Shown in pieces: positions 8,814 to 17,351 of a stretch of 64,000 bases of DNA (its first letter is position 1; every line of letters starts with the position of its first letter). Source of the stretch: Lysobacter enzymogenes. GTDB taxonomy: Bacteria > Pseudomonadota > Gammaproteobacteria > Xanthomonadales > Xanthomonadaceae. Under the pieces are notes generated by a model. The model was not told the origin of the DNA. It worked only from the letters and a program-made list of their open reading frames with translations, and ran no database searches. The position numbers and the translations under genes were made by a program. The stretch lies in NCBI RefSeq assembly GCF_023617245.1, contig NZ_CP067396.1:5731001-5795000 (forward strand), written 5' to 3'.

Positions 8814-9189
8814 GAGTCGGTTCCTTGCGAAGGTGAGGGGCGCCCGTGGCCCGCGCTGGAGCCTCACGGGTTCTTAACCTTTTCGCAATACGCCGCGTGA
8901 CTGTGCCGACTTTGCCTTTGTGACGGTTTTCCTACTACGACGAACGGGCTAATGCGGCGTTCAGACCTGAATGCGTTCGGCGTCACCGAATCGCGTGCGC
9001 GGCGGCACGCGCGAGCGCGGAAAGCGCACGGCATCGGCGCGCCGCTGAATTCGATGAAGCGTGCCGGTCGCAAGCGATGCGCGCATGCAGCGGCGCGTTG
9101 CCGTCATCGGCGATATGGCCGCGACGCGATCGCGGCGGCACTTACGAGGGCGGCACCTACGAGGATCGCGGACGTCGCGATCCGGCGCC
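8814..9189. other. Intergenic region without a recognisable gene
   Basis: About 376 bases upstream of the receptor gene (its promoter should be here) and downstream of the VanZ gene. Short Arg-rich frames exist on both strands but look like composition artefacts. A 15-base imperfect duplication (GGCGGCACYTACGAG, twice) sits at ~9133-9162. Nothing else was found. Confidence 0.5.
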
Positions 9190-9600
9190 TCAGCCTCGCG
9201 CCAGCGCGCGGTCCAGCCGCTGCAGCCACAACGCGACCGGCGTGCGCGACAACCACAAGCCGGCCAGCGCGCCCAGGCCGTTGGCCAGGGCATCGGCGGC
9301 GTCGCCGCTGCGCGAATCGGTGAGGTTGGCCTGGGCGAACTCCAGCGCGATGCCGAGCGCGATCAGTCCCGCCGCGGCCAGCGCCTGCGCGCGCACCCGC
9401 GCGAACAGCATGCCGGCGTACAACGACAGCAGCAGGTAGGCGGTGAAGTGCTCGACCTTGTCGAAGGCATCGAACGGCGCCGGCGGCAGGTCCTGGGCCG
9501 GCATCAGGCAGGTCGCGATCACCGCCGCGATCATCGCCAGCCACAGCGCGATCCACAGCGCCGGGCGGCGGAACTCGCGCAGGGTCCTGGCCGCGCTCAC
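9190..9600 (-). CDS. VanZ-like family membrane protein
   Basis: A 136-residue protein with about four hydrophobic segments. The DKVEHFTAYLLLSLYAGML stretch and the later GIALEFAQANLTDSRSGDAADALANGLGALAG are the two conserved parts of VanZ-like proteins (D-K-x-x-H-F and S-x-x-D-x-x-x-N). The family is named for VanZ of the teicoplanin-resistance cluster, but most members, including isolated ones like this, have no proven role. It starts with GTG at 9600, and this GTG overlaps the TGA of the methyltransferase gene by the sequence GTGA, so translation is coupled to the upstream gene. Confidence 0.85.
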   Translation of the reverse strand: MSAARTLREFRRPALWIALWLAMIAAVIATCLMPAQDLPPAPFDAFDKVEHFTAYLLLSLYAGMLFARVRAQALAAAGLIALGIALEFAQANLTDSRSGDAADALANGLGALAGLWLSRTPVALWLQRLDRALARG

Positions 9601-10781
9601 AGGCGATGGCTCAGGTCGCCGACCATGAACGCCACGCCCAGCTCCACGTCCTTCTGCAGGCCCATGACCTGGAAACGCTCGCCCATTTCGCTGGGCAAGG
9701 TCAGCTTCTTCACCTCGTTGAGGCGGCGCTGCTTCTCGACCGGGTCGGCGATGGATTCGATCCGCTTGAGCACGCCGTCCAGGCCGTTGCCGAGCAGGAA
9801 GCTGGCCTGCGAGCAATAACCGGCGAGATCGAAACCGGCGGCGACGCCGGCTTCGGCCAGCGCGGTGAAGTCCACCGACGCGGTGATGTCCTGCAGGCCC
9901 GGCCACAGCAGCGGTTCGCCATGCACGCGATGGCGGTAGTAGGCGCGCAGCGTGCCGTCGTCGCGCTCGGGCGCGTAGAACTCGCCGCGCGCATAGCCGT
10001 AGTCGGCGAACAGCAGCGCGCCGCGGCGCAATCCACCGGAGACGGCCTGGATCCAGTACGGCAGCTGCGGCAGCACCTCGGAGCGATAGCCGTCGGCGAA
10101 GCGCCGCTCCAGCCCGCGTTCGATGTGGCCCACCGCGTTGGCGAGGAAACCGTCGGCCGGGCGCAGCTCGCGCGCGAAGCGCTCGCCGTCGCTGGTCACG
10201 TGCTCCTCGTAGACTTCGCCGTCGCGGATGCCGAAGCGCGGCGTCGGCAGCGCGTCGATCACCTCGTTGGCGAACACCACGCCTTCCCACTCGTCGCCGA
10301 ACGGGCCGTCGAGCCACTCCACCAACTCGAACAACGGCGGCGCCAACCGCTGCATCAACCGCTCGCGCTGGCGCTCGCGCAGCTGCGCGCTGGGTTCGAG
10401 GATGGCGTAGCGGTCGGGCAGCGCGTCCAGCTCGAGCAGGCGCTTGAGCGCGACTTCGGCGAATGCGCCGGTGCCGCCGCCGAGTTCGAGCAGGCGCGCC
10501 TGCGGGCCGATCTGCTGCAATGCCGGCGCCAGCGCCTGGGCCGTGCAGGCGGCGAAGACCGGCCCCAGTTCCGGCGCGGTGACGAAGTCGCCTTCGCCGC
10601 CGAACTTGCTGGCGCCGGCGCTGTAGTAGCCCAGGCCCGGCGCGTACAGCGCCAGCTCCATGAAGCGCGAGAACGCGATCGCGCCGCCGGCGGCGGCGAT
10701 CTGTTCGTGGATCAGGCGGGACAGGCGCGCGCTGTGGGCGAGCGCGTCGGGATCGGGAAGCGGCAGGTCGAGAGCGGTCAC
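9597..10781 (-). CDS. Class I SAM-dependent methyltransferase, MidA/NDUFAF7 family
   Basis: A 394-residue enzyme of the DUF185 family whose mitochondrial member NDUFAF7 methylates an arginine of a complex I subunit. The SAM-binding motif LELGGGTGAFAE is at residues 98-109; other family signatures are FMELALYAPGLGYYS near residue 40, FGGEGDFVTAPELGPVF, FANEVIDALP and LFADYGYARGEFY. The frame is open upstream to 11225, but the GTG at 10781 gives the normal N-terminus, and the first ATG would cut into the conserved region. The bacterial substrate is unknown; possible targets are respiratory proteins. It is the first gene of a two-gene unit with the VanZ protein. Confidence 0.88.
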   Translation of the reverse strand: MTALDLPLPDPDALAHSARLSRLIHEQIAAAGGAIAFSRFMELALYAPGLGYYSAGASKFGGEGDFVTAPELGPVFAACTAQALAPALQQIGPQARLLELGGGTGAFAEVALKRLLELDALPDRYAILEPSAQLRERQRERLMQRLAPPLFELVEWLDGPFGDEWEGVVFANEVIDALPTPRFGIRDGEVYEEHVTSDGERFARELRPADGFLANAVGHIERGLERRFADGYRSEVLPQLPYWIQAVSGGLRRGALLFADYGYARGEFYAPERDDGTLRAYYRHRVHGEPLLWPGLQDITASVDFTALAEAGVAAGFDLAGYCSQASFLLGNGLDGVLKRIESIADPVEKQRRLNEVKKLTLPSEMGERFQVMGLQKDVELGVAFMVGDLSHRL

Positions 10782-10945
10782 GGGCGCGGCGGTGGCGAAG
10801 CGGGCGATCAGGATAAAGCAGCGCGGGTGTGCGGACCCGGGCGGCGCGATCGCGCGGCCGCTCGCCGGATCGCACGCACGGCGGTCCGCGCGGCCGCCGG
10901 CATAGTCGCCGCGTCGCCGGTTTCGGCGACCGCCTCGGCACCGGG

Positions 10946-11113
10946 CGCTGGGCCACCAAGATCGGCCCGTTCGATCCGGCCCGGCTGCCGCGCGTGGGCG
11001 ACCCGGTCCAGGTCTGGTTCCTGCGCGAAGCGCCGGGCGACGAAGACCGGATCGTGGTCGGCTTCGGCAGCGAGGAAGACGCCGGGATCGAGGAGCGGCT
11101 GGCCCGGCGCTGA
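10946..11113 (+). pseudogene. Truncated paralogue of the downstream membrane protein (C-terminal fragment)
   Basis: Translation of 10946-11113 gives WATKIGPFDPARLPRVGDPV followed by QVWFLREAPGDEDRIVVGFG, which lines up with VAKIGDFDPRALPRAGERV and LVWFYPDAAGDAGRIVVGFG at the C-terminus of the gene at 11321-12118. Upstream of 10946 the frame has only Arg/Gly-rich composition and no membrane segments, so just the last ~50 residues remain. It looks like the remnant of a duplicated gene with a lost N-terminus, although a short stand-alone protein starting at an unseen start codon cannot be excluded. Confidence 0.6.
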
Positions 11114-11320
11114 GCGCTACGACCGCCTGAACAGGGGCGGCGCGACCGCGCGCCGAAGCCGGCCTCGGCGCGGCTGAACAGCCCGATAGCCGCCTAAAAC
11201 GCGATTTACCACTGCAAGCGGGCATGCCAGCCCACGAAAATTTGTGATTTAACGCACACTTTCTTTACCCGCCGAATGCAACATGGCCCCTCGGTTCTCG
11301 ACCGACAAGGAAGCCATGGC

Positions 11321-12118
11321 ATGAGCAAGCCCGCCCTCGCCAACGCGCACAGCCGTCTGCTGCCGCCGCCGGACCGTTTGCCGCTGGGACTGTGGCTGCT
11401 GAGCGCGGCCTGCGCCGCCGGCTGGGTCCTGTGCGGCTACAGCCTGGCCGGCGCCCTGGCCCAGCCGCCGGACGCGGTCGCCCCGGGCGCGCCGCTGCAG
11501 GCCCTGCTGTGGTCGCTGCTGGCCGGCGGCTTCGGCGGGATCATCTTCGGGGTGTTCGTCAACGCCGGCTTCGGCGTGCGCTTCGGCCTGGCGGTCGCGC
11601 TGCAGGCCAGCCTGGCCCTGGCCGCGGCCGCGCTCGCCGCCGGCTTCGCACTCGCCCGCGCCTGGCCCTGGCATCCGCAGGCGGCGCTGACCGGCCTGGC
11701 CGCCGGCTGGCCGCAGTGGCTGTTCGGCGACGCGCCGCGCTCGCTGCCCGCGGCAAGCGCCTTGATCGCGCTGCTGCTGGCGCTGGGCGCGCTGGTGTGC
11801 CTGCGCCGCTATCGCGAGCGCAGCCGGCGCATCCGCGACCTGCTCGCCCACGGCGTGCGCGTGGCCGGCACCGTGGTCCACACCGAGCACGTCGGCACCG
11901 AGGTCTACAACCCGTCGCGGGTGCGCGTGGTGGTGCGCTTCAACGACCACGACGGCGCCGAGCGCCGGGTGGCCAAGATCGGCGACTTCGACCCGCGCGC
12001 GCTGCCGCGCGCCGGCGAGCGCGTGCTGGTGTGGTTCTACCCGGACGCCGCCGGCGACGCCGGCCGCATCGTGGTCGGCTTCGGCGAACGGCCGCAGCTG
12101 TCGCAGGCCTTGGGCTGA
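11321..12118 (+). CDS. DUF3592-like multi-pass membrane protein of unknown function
   Basis: A 265-residue protein with about four hydrophobic segments in the first ~165 residues (LWLLSAACAAGWVLCGYSL, LLAGGFGGIIFGVFV, ALQASLALAAAALAAG, ALIALLLALGALVCL), then a basic connector and a C-terminal soluble domain (VAGTVVHTEHVGTEVYNPSR, RVVVRFNDHDGAERRVAKIG). That domain resembles the small beta-rich extracytoplasmic domain of DUF3592 proteins. The ATG at 11321 is chosen over 11276 because AAGGA lies about 9 bases upstream. A fragment of a paralogue is at 10946-11113. A strong terminator follows. Function unknown. Confidence 0.75.
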   Translation: MSKPALANAHSRLLPPPDRLPLGLWLLSAACAAGWVLCGYSLAGALAQPPDAVAPGAPLQALLWSLLAGGFGGIIFGVFVNAGFGVRFGLAVALQASLALAAAALAAGFALARAWPWHPQAALTGLAAGWPQWLFGDAPRSLPAASALIALLLALGALVCLRRYRERSRRIRDLLAHGVRVAGTVVHTEHVGTEVYNPSRVRVVVRFNDHDGAERRVAKIGDFDPRALPRAGERVLVWFYPDAAGDAGRIVVGFGERPQLSQALG

Positions 12119-12140
12119 GAACGCCGGCCCGGCGTCGCAA

Positions 12141-12176
12141 ACGACGAAGGCCGCGCTCGCACGCGGCCTTCGTCGT
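12141..12176. terminator. Bidirectional terminator hairpin
   Basis: A perfect 15-bp stem (12141-12155 with 12162-12176) and a 6-base loop lie between convergent genes ending at 12118 (plus) and 12195 (minus), so it can serve both. Confidence 0.8.
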
Positions 12177-12194
12177 CTTGCCGAGCGGCTGCGC

Positions 12195-13019
12195 TCAAAC
12201 GCGCGCCGACTCCAGCGACAAACCTTCGAACCCCGCCGGCACTTCGCCGTCGGCGGCGTAGCGATACAGCGCGGCCGAGTACACCCCGCCGAGCGCGCTC
12301 TGGTACACCGCCAGCCCGAGCAGGGCCAGCACCGTGAGCGCGCCGACCAGCACCGCCAGCGCCGACGACACCTGGCCCAGCAACCAGGCCAGGCCGAAGC
12401 CGCCCAGCGCCAGCGCCACCATCGCCACGCCGCAGGCCAGGCCGATGCCGACCATGCCCGCCGCGCTTTCGCCCCAGGTGCGCTTGAACATCGCCACCGA
12501 GCGCTTGACCGCGTCGACCGGACCGACGTCCTCGGCGACCAGCACCGGCACCACCAGGAAGGTGGCCATGGTCCAGGCCGCGCCGAGCGCGCCGCCGATC
12601 AGGCGCACGATGATGTTGTTGTCGCGGTCCTTGAGCGCGTTGAGCAGCATGCCGACGGTGGCGGCGATGGCCGCGTAGCCGGCGATCGCGCCGATCCGCG
12701 CGGTCGCCGCGCGCAGGCCGTCGCGCAGGGTCGGGTCGCCGCCTTCCAGCCGGATCATCGCCGCGCTGACCAGCGCGCAGTTGCAGAACACGATCACGAA
12801 GTACTGGCAGAAGTAGAACGCGAACGCATACAGCGCCGCGCCGACGCTGTAGCCGTCCTCGAACACGCCCAGCGCCAGCGCCGGGACCAGGAAGGTGCCC
12901 AGCACCACCAGCACGCAGGCGGCCGAGATCACCGGGAACACCAGCAGCTCGCGGTCGGAATTGAGCACCGACGCGCTGGCCTTGGCCAACCGCCAGCTGC
13001 GCTTGATCTTGTCGAACAT
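12195..13019 (-). CDS. DUF6159 family membrane protein
   Basis: A 274-residue protein starting MFDKIKRSWRLAKASASVL, a conserved opening in the family, followed by about six hydrophobic segments. The segment LVVPVLVAEDVGPVDAVKRS followed by FKRTWGE is also typical of the family, as is the short acidic C-terminal tail. The family resembles bacterial membrane-bending or permease-like 'glycerophosphoryl diester phosphodiesterase membrane domain' proteins in layout, but no activity is known. It stands alone, converging on the membrane-protein gene at 11321-12118 with a shared terminator. Confidence 0.8.
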   Translation of the reverse strand: MFDKIKRSWRLAKASASVLNSDRELLVFPVISAACVLVVLGTFLVPALALGVFEDGYSVGAALYAFAFYFCQYFVIVFCNCALVSAAMIRLEGGDPTLRDGLRAATARIGAIAGYAAIAATVGMLLNALKDRDNNIIVRLIGGALGAAWTMATFLVVPVLVAEDVGPVDAVKRSVAMFKRTWGESAAGMVGIGLACGVAMVALALGGFGLAWLLGQVSSALAVLVGALTVLALLGLAVYQSALGGVYSAALYRYAADGEVPAGFEGLSLESARV

Positions 13020-13173
13020 CGGCCTTTCCCCAGGGCTGGATGACCGCGCATCGTCGGCGCTGCGCGGGCGTCGCGCAAGTGGCGATGCGCGCCGCGCGCG
13101 GGGCGGGAACGGCGAAGGGGACCGCAGGAATCGGCGCGGCAGGCGACCACGCCTGTCGCCGCGCCGGCGTTCG

Positions 13174-13536
13174 CTACGGCCGAGCCGCGGCCTCGCGCAC
13201 GATGCGCACGCCGACGCCGCGCGCGTTGCGGATCGCGCCGGGCTTGGTCAGCTTGAGCGCGACCCGGCGCACGCCGAATTCCTCGATCACGATCGCCGCG
13301 ACCCGCTCGGCCAGGGTCTCGACCAGGCCGAAGCGCGAATCGGCGACGAACGCGGTGATGCGCGCGCACACCGCGGCGTAGTCGAGGGTGTGCTCGATCG
13401 CGTCGCTGGCGGCCGGCACCGTGTTGTCGAAGGCCATCTCCAGATCGAATACGAGCGGCTGGCGGATCTCGCGCTCCCAGTCGTAGATGCCGATGACGGC
13501 TTCGATTTCCAGGCCTTCGATGAATACGTGGTCCAT
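13174..13536 (-). CDS. folB: Dihydroneopterin aldolase
   Basis: Converts 7,8-dihydroneopterin to 6-hydroxymethyl-7,8-dihydropterin and glycolaldehyde in folate synthesis, in the cytoplasm. The protein is 120 residues, the normal family length. Signatures visible are IGIYDWEREIRQPLVFDL at residues ~15-32, LDYAAVCARITAFV, then VETLAERVA with the catalytic/binding Glu, and ALKLTKPGAIRNARGVGV, which contains the conserved Lys-Pro. The frame opens at 13674, but the ATG at 13536 starts with the typical MDHVFIEGLE. It lies downstream of tsaD on the same strand, separated by a REP hairpin, an arrangement frequent in gammaproteobacteria. Confidence 0.95.
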   Translation of the reverse strand: MDHVFIEGLEIEAVIGIYDWEREIRQPLVFDLEMAFDNTVPAASDAIEHTLDYAAVCARITAFVADSRFGLVETLAERVAAIVIEEFGVRRVALKLTKPGAIRNARGVGVRIVREAAARP

Positions 13537-13638
13537 GAGCGGTGCGCGATGCCAGGCTGACGGCGATGCGGCGCAATGTAACCGAGTGCGGCGCGGCTTG
13601 TCGCCGAGGAAACGGAAGGAAGCAGACGTCGTGGTCGC

Positions 13639-13709
13639 ATTGTCGCGGTCGCGGCTCGCACCGCTCCCGCGCAAGCTTCTTGCAGGAGCGGCGCGAGCCG
13701 CGATCGCGA
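13639..13709. repeat. REP inverted pair (family 1)
   Basis: Inverted arms of GCGGTCGCGGCTCGCACCGC and GGAGCGGCGCGAGCCGCGAT type facing each other across ~20 bases, between tsaD and folB. The orientation is tail-to-tail compared with the copy at 1835, and one arm has CCGC in place of the terminal CTAC. Confidence 0.78.
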
Positions 13710-13743
13710 CACTAGGCGGACGACGAATGCCTCATCGCCGCGA

Positions 13744-14766
13744 TCAGACCGCGTCCAGCAACGCCATGTCCCAGCGCGGCGTCACCCGCACCGACGCATC
13801 CGCGCGCTGCCCCGCCTGCAGGCGCAGCGCGCCGGCGTAGGCGATCATCGCGCCGTTGTCGGTGCAGAACATCGGCCGCGGGAACGCGACCCGGCCGCCG
13901 CGCTGGGCGGCCATCGCCGCCAGCCTGGCGCGCAGGCGCTGGTTGGCGCCGACGCCGCCGGCCACCACCAGGGTGTCGCAGCCGGCCGCATCCAACGCGC
14001 GCTCGCATTTGATCGCCAACGTGTCGACCACCGCGTCCTCGAACGCGCGGGCGATGTCGGCGCGGGTCTGCTCGGTCTTGTCGCTGTTCTGCCAGGCCAG
14101 CAGCACCTGGGTCTTGAGGCCGCTGAAGCTGAAGTCCAGGCCCGGCCGGTCGGTCATCGGGCGGGCGAACTTGAACCGGCCGGGCGTGCCGAGTTCGGCC
14201 TGCGCCGCGAGCTGCGGGCCGCCCGGATACGGCAGGCCCATCAGCTTGGCGGTCTTGTCGAAGGCCTCGCCGGCGGCGTCGTCGAGGGTCTCGCCGAGCA
14301 ACCGGTACTGGCCGATGCGGTCGACCGCGACCAGCTGGGTATGCCCGCCGGACACCAGCAGGGCCACAAACGGCGGCTCGGGCCGGCCGAGCGGGTCGTC
14401 TTCCATCAGCGGCGCCAGCAGGTGCCCTTCCATGTGGTGCACGCCGATCGCCGGCACGTCCAGGGCCCAGGCCAGGGCGCGGGCGACGCCGGCGCCGACC
14501 AGCAGCGCGCCGACCAGACCGGGACCGGCGGTGTAGGCCACCCCGTCGAGTTCGTCGGTGCGCAGGCCGGCCTCGGCCAGGGTCTGGCGGATCAGCGGCA
14601 GCAGCTTGCGCACGTGGTCGCGGCTGGCCAGCTCGGGCACCACCCCGCCGTACTCGGCGTGCAGGGCGATCTGGCTGTACAGGGTGTGCGCGCGCAGGCC
14701 GGCGTCGGTGTCGTAGACGGCGACTCCCGTCTCGTCGCAGCTGGTTTCGATCCCCAGGACCTTCAT
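13744..14766 (-). CDS. tsaD: tRNA N6-adenosine threonylcarbamoyltransferase
   Basis: Transfers the threonylcarbamoyl group from TC-AMP to A37 of ANN-decoding tRNAs (t6A), working with TsaB and TsaE. The 340-residue length is normal. It begins with MKVLGIETSCDETGVAVYD, carries the metal-binding H111-M-E-G-H115 motif, GGHTQLV and a C-terminal CTDNGAMIAYAG that supplies the remaining metal ligand. The frame is open to 14877, but the ATG at 14766 fits the family exactly. It diverges from rpsU across a 171-bp promoter region, an arrangement conserved in gammaproteobacteria. Confidence 0.97.
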   Translation of the reverse strand: MKVLGIETSCDETGVAVYDTDAGLRAHTLYSQIALHAEYGGVVPELASRDHVRKLLPLIRQTLAEAGLRTDELDGVAYTAGPGLVGALLVGAGVARALAWALDVPAIGVHHMEGHLLAPLMEDDPLGRPEPPFVALLVSGGHTQLVAVDRIGQYRLLGETLDDAAGEAFDKTAKLMGLPYPGGPQLAAQAELGTPGRFKFARPMTDRPGLDFSFSGLKTQVLLAWQNSDKTEQTRADIARAFEDAVVDTLAIKCERALDAAGCDTLVVAGGVGANQRLRARLAAMAAQRGGRVAFPRPMFCTDNGAMIAYAGALRLQAGQRADASVRVTPRWDMALLDAV

Positions 14767-14856
14767 GGCCGCTGCCCTTCCCGACCGGCGCGGAGGGTTG
14801 CAGGGGCTGGCACGGCGGCCGATTTCTGGGAGAATGTCGCGTTCATACCGCCTATG

Positions 14857-14886
14857 TTGCACCTTCCGTACGAGCACCGCTATAAT
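14857..14886 (+). promoter_or_regulatory. Sigma-70 type promoter of rpsU
   Basis: TTGCAC at 14857-14862 and a perfect TATAAT at 14881-14886 are separated by 18 bases. The predicted start of transcription, about 14893, leaves a ~45-base leader before the rpsU ATG. Confidence 0.85.
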
Positions 14887-14937
14887 GCGCGGCTCTTCTC
14901 CCGGCCTGCCCGGGCTGGTCCCTTAACGAGAAAACGT

Positions 14938-15153
14938 ATGCCCAGCGTCAAAGTCCGCGAAAACGAGCCTTTCGAGTTTGCCCTGCGCCGCTTCAAGCGC
15001 ACCTGCGAGAAGGCCGGCGTCCTGGCCGAGACCCGCAAGCGCGAGTTCTACGAAAAGCCGACGCAGGAACGCAAGCGCAAGGCCGCTGCCGCGGTGAAGC
15101 GCCAGGCCCGTCGCGCTTCGCGCGATGTGACCAAGCGTCAGCGCCTGTACTGA
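14938..15153 (+). CDS. rpsU: 30S ribosomal protein S21
   Basis: Small-subunit protein needed for efficient initiation. The 71-residue sequence MPSVKVRENEPFEFALRRFK, continuing with KAGVLAETRKREFYEKPT and a very basic C-terminus, is typical S21. It is the first gene of the classical macromolecular synthesis group (rpsU, then dnaG), here with yqeY and a yihY-like gene inserted between. The upstream promoter has consensus-like elements. Confidence 0.98.
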   Translation: MPSVKVRENEPFEFALRRFKRTCEKAGVLAETRKREFYEKPTQERKRKAAAAVKRQARRASRDVTKRQRLY

Positions 15154-15358
15154 TCGCGCTTTCCGCGCTGCACCGGCTTCGCGGCCGGCGCCTGCGAGGA
15201 TCGATCGACCTTCGAGCCGGCTGCGCCTCGTGCGCTGCCGGCTCGTTGCGTTTGCGGTTCGGCGAACAGCGGCCCGAAATGCGCAGCCGGTCCGGTTTTT
15301 CCGGAGCCGGTGCCCGGCCCGCGCCTGCCTCCCCTTTCCCCCTTCCCGGATTCGTCCC

Positions 15359-15805
15359 ATGAGCCTCAAGCAACGCCTCACCGAAGACATGAAGGCCGCG
15401 ATGAAGAGCGGCGACAAGCATTCCCTCGGCGTGATCCGCCTGATCAACGCCGCGATCAAGCAGAAGGAAGTCGACGAGCGCATCGAGCTCGACGACGACG
15501 CCGTGATCGCGGTGCTCGACAAGATGGTCAAGCAGCGCCGCGACTCGGTGACCCAGTACGAAGCCGCCCAGCGCGACGACCTCGCCCAGATCGAGCGCGA
15601 CGAGATGGTGGTGATCGACCGCTATCTGCCGGCCAAGATGGGCGAGGCCGAGATCCTCGAAGTGCTGGAGGCGACCATCGCCGAAGTCGGCGCGACCGGC
15701 CCGGCCGATCTGGGCAAGCTGATGGGCCCGCTCAAGGCCAAGCTCGGCGGCAAGGCCGACATGGGCCAGGTCTCGGCGCTGGCCAAGAAGCGCCTGGCGG
15801 GCTGA
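15359..15805 (+). CDS. GatB/YqeY domain-containing protein
   Basis: A 148-residue helical protein homologous to the tRNA-binding tail domain of GatB (Asp/Glu-tRNA amidotransferase), but free-standing. MSLKQRLTEDMKAAMKSGDK, LGVIRLINAAIKQKEVD, and the C-terminal GKLMGPLKAKLGGKADMG are the usual YqeY signatures. In many bacteria it sits between rpsU and dnaG, as here. Its role is unproven; a link to tRNA or translation is inferred from the GatB similarity and the neighbours. The start is the ATG at 15359. Confidence 0.95.
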   Translation: MSLKQRLTEDMKAAMKSGDKHSLGVIRLINAAIKQKEVDERIELDDDAVIAVLDKMVKQRRDSVTQYEAAQRDDLAQIERDEMVVIDRYLPAKMGEAEILEVLEATIAEVGATGPADLGKLMGPLKAKLGGKADMGQVSALAKKRLAG

Positions 15806-15952
15806 TCGCCCCCGCGCCGCGCGCGTGCGCGGCGGTCGGTTTTGGTGTCGAGACAAGCTGAGCCGGTGCGGCCTCGTGTCGCGCCGGCTTTTTTGTTCGC
15901 GGAAAACGCGGCTCGCGACGGCTCGCGGCGGGTTGCGCGGTCGCGGCGGGGT

Positions 15953-16039
15953 AGCGATCGCGGCTCGCGCCGCTCCTACAGGGAGCTGCGGCGGGTTTCG
16001 CTTGCGACTGCAGGAGCGGCGCGAGCCGCGACCGCGATA
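15953..16039. repeat. REP inverted pair (family 1), outward arrangement
   Basis: Arms GCGGCTCGCGCCGCTCCTAC (ending ~15979) and GGAGCGGCGCGAGCCGCGAC (from ~16011) sit on either side of a ~30-base spacer. They occupy most of the 348-base gap between yqeY and the yihY-like gene. Between 15806 and 15950 further GC-rich inverted segments occur but no gene. Confidence 0.75.
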
Positions 16040-16153
16040 CCGCAACCGCGGCGAAACCGGGCCGGCCCGCCGCCCCGCTCTAACGCCATGCCAACACGCG
16101 CCTAACCGGCTTGTCGGATACTGAACGCGACCCCGCCCGGTTCCGTTCGCCGC

Positions 16154-17239
16154 ATGCCCTCGACCGATCCCCGACGCCCCGACGACGCCCCGCACCGCTC
16201 CACCGCTGCCGGTGCCGGCCGCCCGATGCCGGGCTCCGATGCGCAGGCGGACGCGCGCGAGACCATCGCAACCGCCGAACCGGCCCCGGCCCCGCTCCCG
16301 CCGTCGTCCGGCGACGCCGGCGGGCGCTCGGCCGCGGCCGGACTCGCCCACGACGCGATGCAGCGCGTCCACTCGCTGCAGGCGCGGCTGGAGCAGAGCT
16401 GGCCCGGCAAGTTCGTCCAGCGCTTCGTCGACTACGACATCCTCGCTCTGGCCGCGGCGCTGTCGTTCTACACCCTGCTGTCGCTGGCGCCGCTGGTGCT
16501 GATGGTGCTGTGGCTGAGCACCGCGCTGTATCCGTCGGCGCAGGAGGAATTCTTCCGCCAGATGGGCCTGCTGGCCGGCAACGAGGTCGAGAACACCGCG
16601 CGGCTGATCGTCGCCAACGCCCAGCATCGGCCCGGCACCGGTTCGATGGCGGCGATGCTGGGCACGCTGGCGCTGCTGGTCGGCGCCTCGGCCGTGTTCG
16701 GCCAGTTGCAGGCCGCGCTCAACCGGGTGTTCCGCAGCGACGCCAAGCGCCTGGGCGGGCTGGCGGTGTGGCTGCGCAAGCGCCTGCTCTCGTTCGGCAT
16801 GGTCATCAGCGTGGGCTTCCTGCTGGTGGTGTCGATGGCGGCGCAGGCGGCGCTGCAGTTGCTGATCGCCTACGTGCCGGACCTGCTGCCGGCGTTCGCG
16901 GCGGGGTTCTCGTTCCTGCTGTACGCGGCGGTGTTCGCGGCGATGTACCGCTGGCTGCCGGACCGGCCGGTGACGCGCCGGCGCGCGCTGTTCGGCGGCG
17001 CCCTGACCGCCGGCATGTTCATGCTCGGGCGCAGCGCGATCGGCCTGTACCTGGGCCAGGCCAGCCTCGGCACCGCCTACGGGCCGGCCGGCGGGCTGGT
17101 GGTCATGCTGGTGTGGATGTACTACTGCGCGGTGGTGTTCCTGGTCGGCGCGCTGATCACCGCGATGCTCGACGAGCACGCGCGGGTCCGGCGCCGGCTG
17201 GCCGACGAACGCGCGGCGGCGGGACTGGACGCGGGCTGA
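16154..17239 (+). CDS. YihY/virulence factor BrkB family membrane protein
   Basis: A 361-residue inner-membrane protein with a ~70-residue Ala/Pro-rich cytoplasmic N-terminus followed by six hydrophobic segments. Family signatures are DYDILALAAALSFYTLLSLAPL near residues 95-116, VFGQLQAALNRVFR, YRWLPDRPVTRRRALFGG and GGLVVMLVWMYYCAVVFLVGA. The Bordetella member BrkB was once linked to serum resistance and the family was long misannotated as ribonuclease BN; the function remains unknown. The start at 16154 is uncertain, as internal ATGs at residues 25 and 74 are possible and no strong RBS is seen. Confidence 0.88.
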   Translation: MPSTDPRRPDDAPHRSTAAGAGRPMPGSDAQADARETIATAEPAPAPLPPSSGDAGGRSAAAGLAHDAMQRVHSLQARLEQSWPGKFVQRFVDYDILALAAALSFYTLLSLAPLVLMVLWLSTALYPSAQEEFFRQMGLLAGNEVENTARLIVANAQHRPGTGSMAAMLGTLALLVGASAVFGQLQAALNRVFRSDAKRLGGLAVWLRKRLLSFGMVISVGFLLVVSMAAQAALQLLIAYVPDLLPAFAAGFSFLLYAAVFAAMYRWLPDRPVTRRRALFGGALTAGMFMLGRSAIGLYLGQASLGTAYGPAGGLVVMLVWMYYCAVVFLVGALITAMLDEHARVRRRLADERAAAGLDAG

Positions 17240-17351
17240 GCCGTGCCGGCGCCGCAACCGCCCGTCGCGGTCGCGGCCGTTGCGCCCCGCCCATGGCATC
17301 CTAGTCGCCGCTCCGTTTCGAGACCGCGCCGCCCCGCCGGGCGGCTCACGC

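Noticed and set aside
5853..8900. A 1015-residue open frame antisense to the TonB-dependent receptor
   Set aside because: No start-site support, composition rich in Arg/Val/Ala/His/Asp as expected for the reverse complement of a high-GC gene, and the opposite strand is an unambiguous receptor.
8952..9323. A 123-residue Arg-rich plus-strand frame between the receptor and VanZ genes
   Set aside because: It overlaps the VanZ gene antisense and has random-like Arg/Ala composition.
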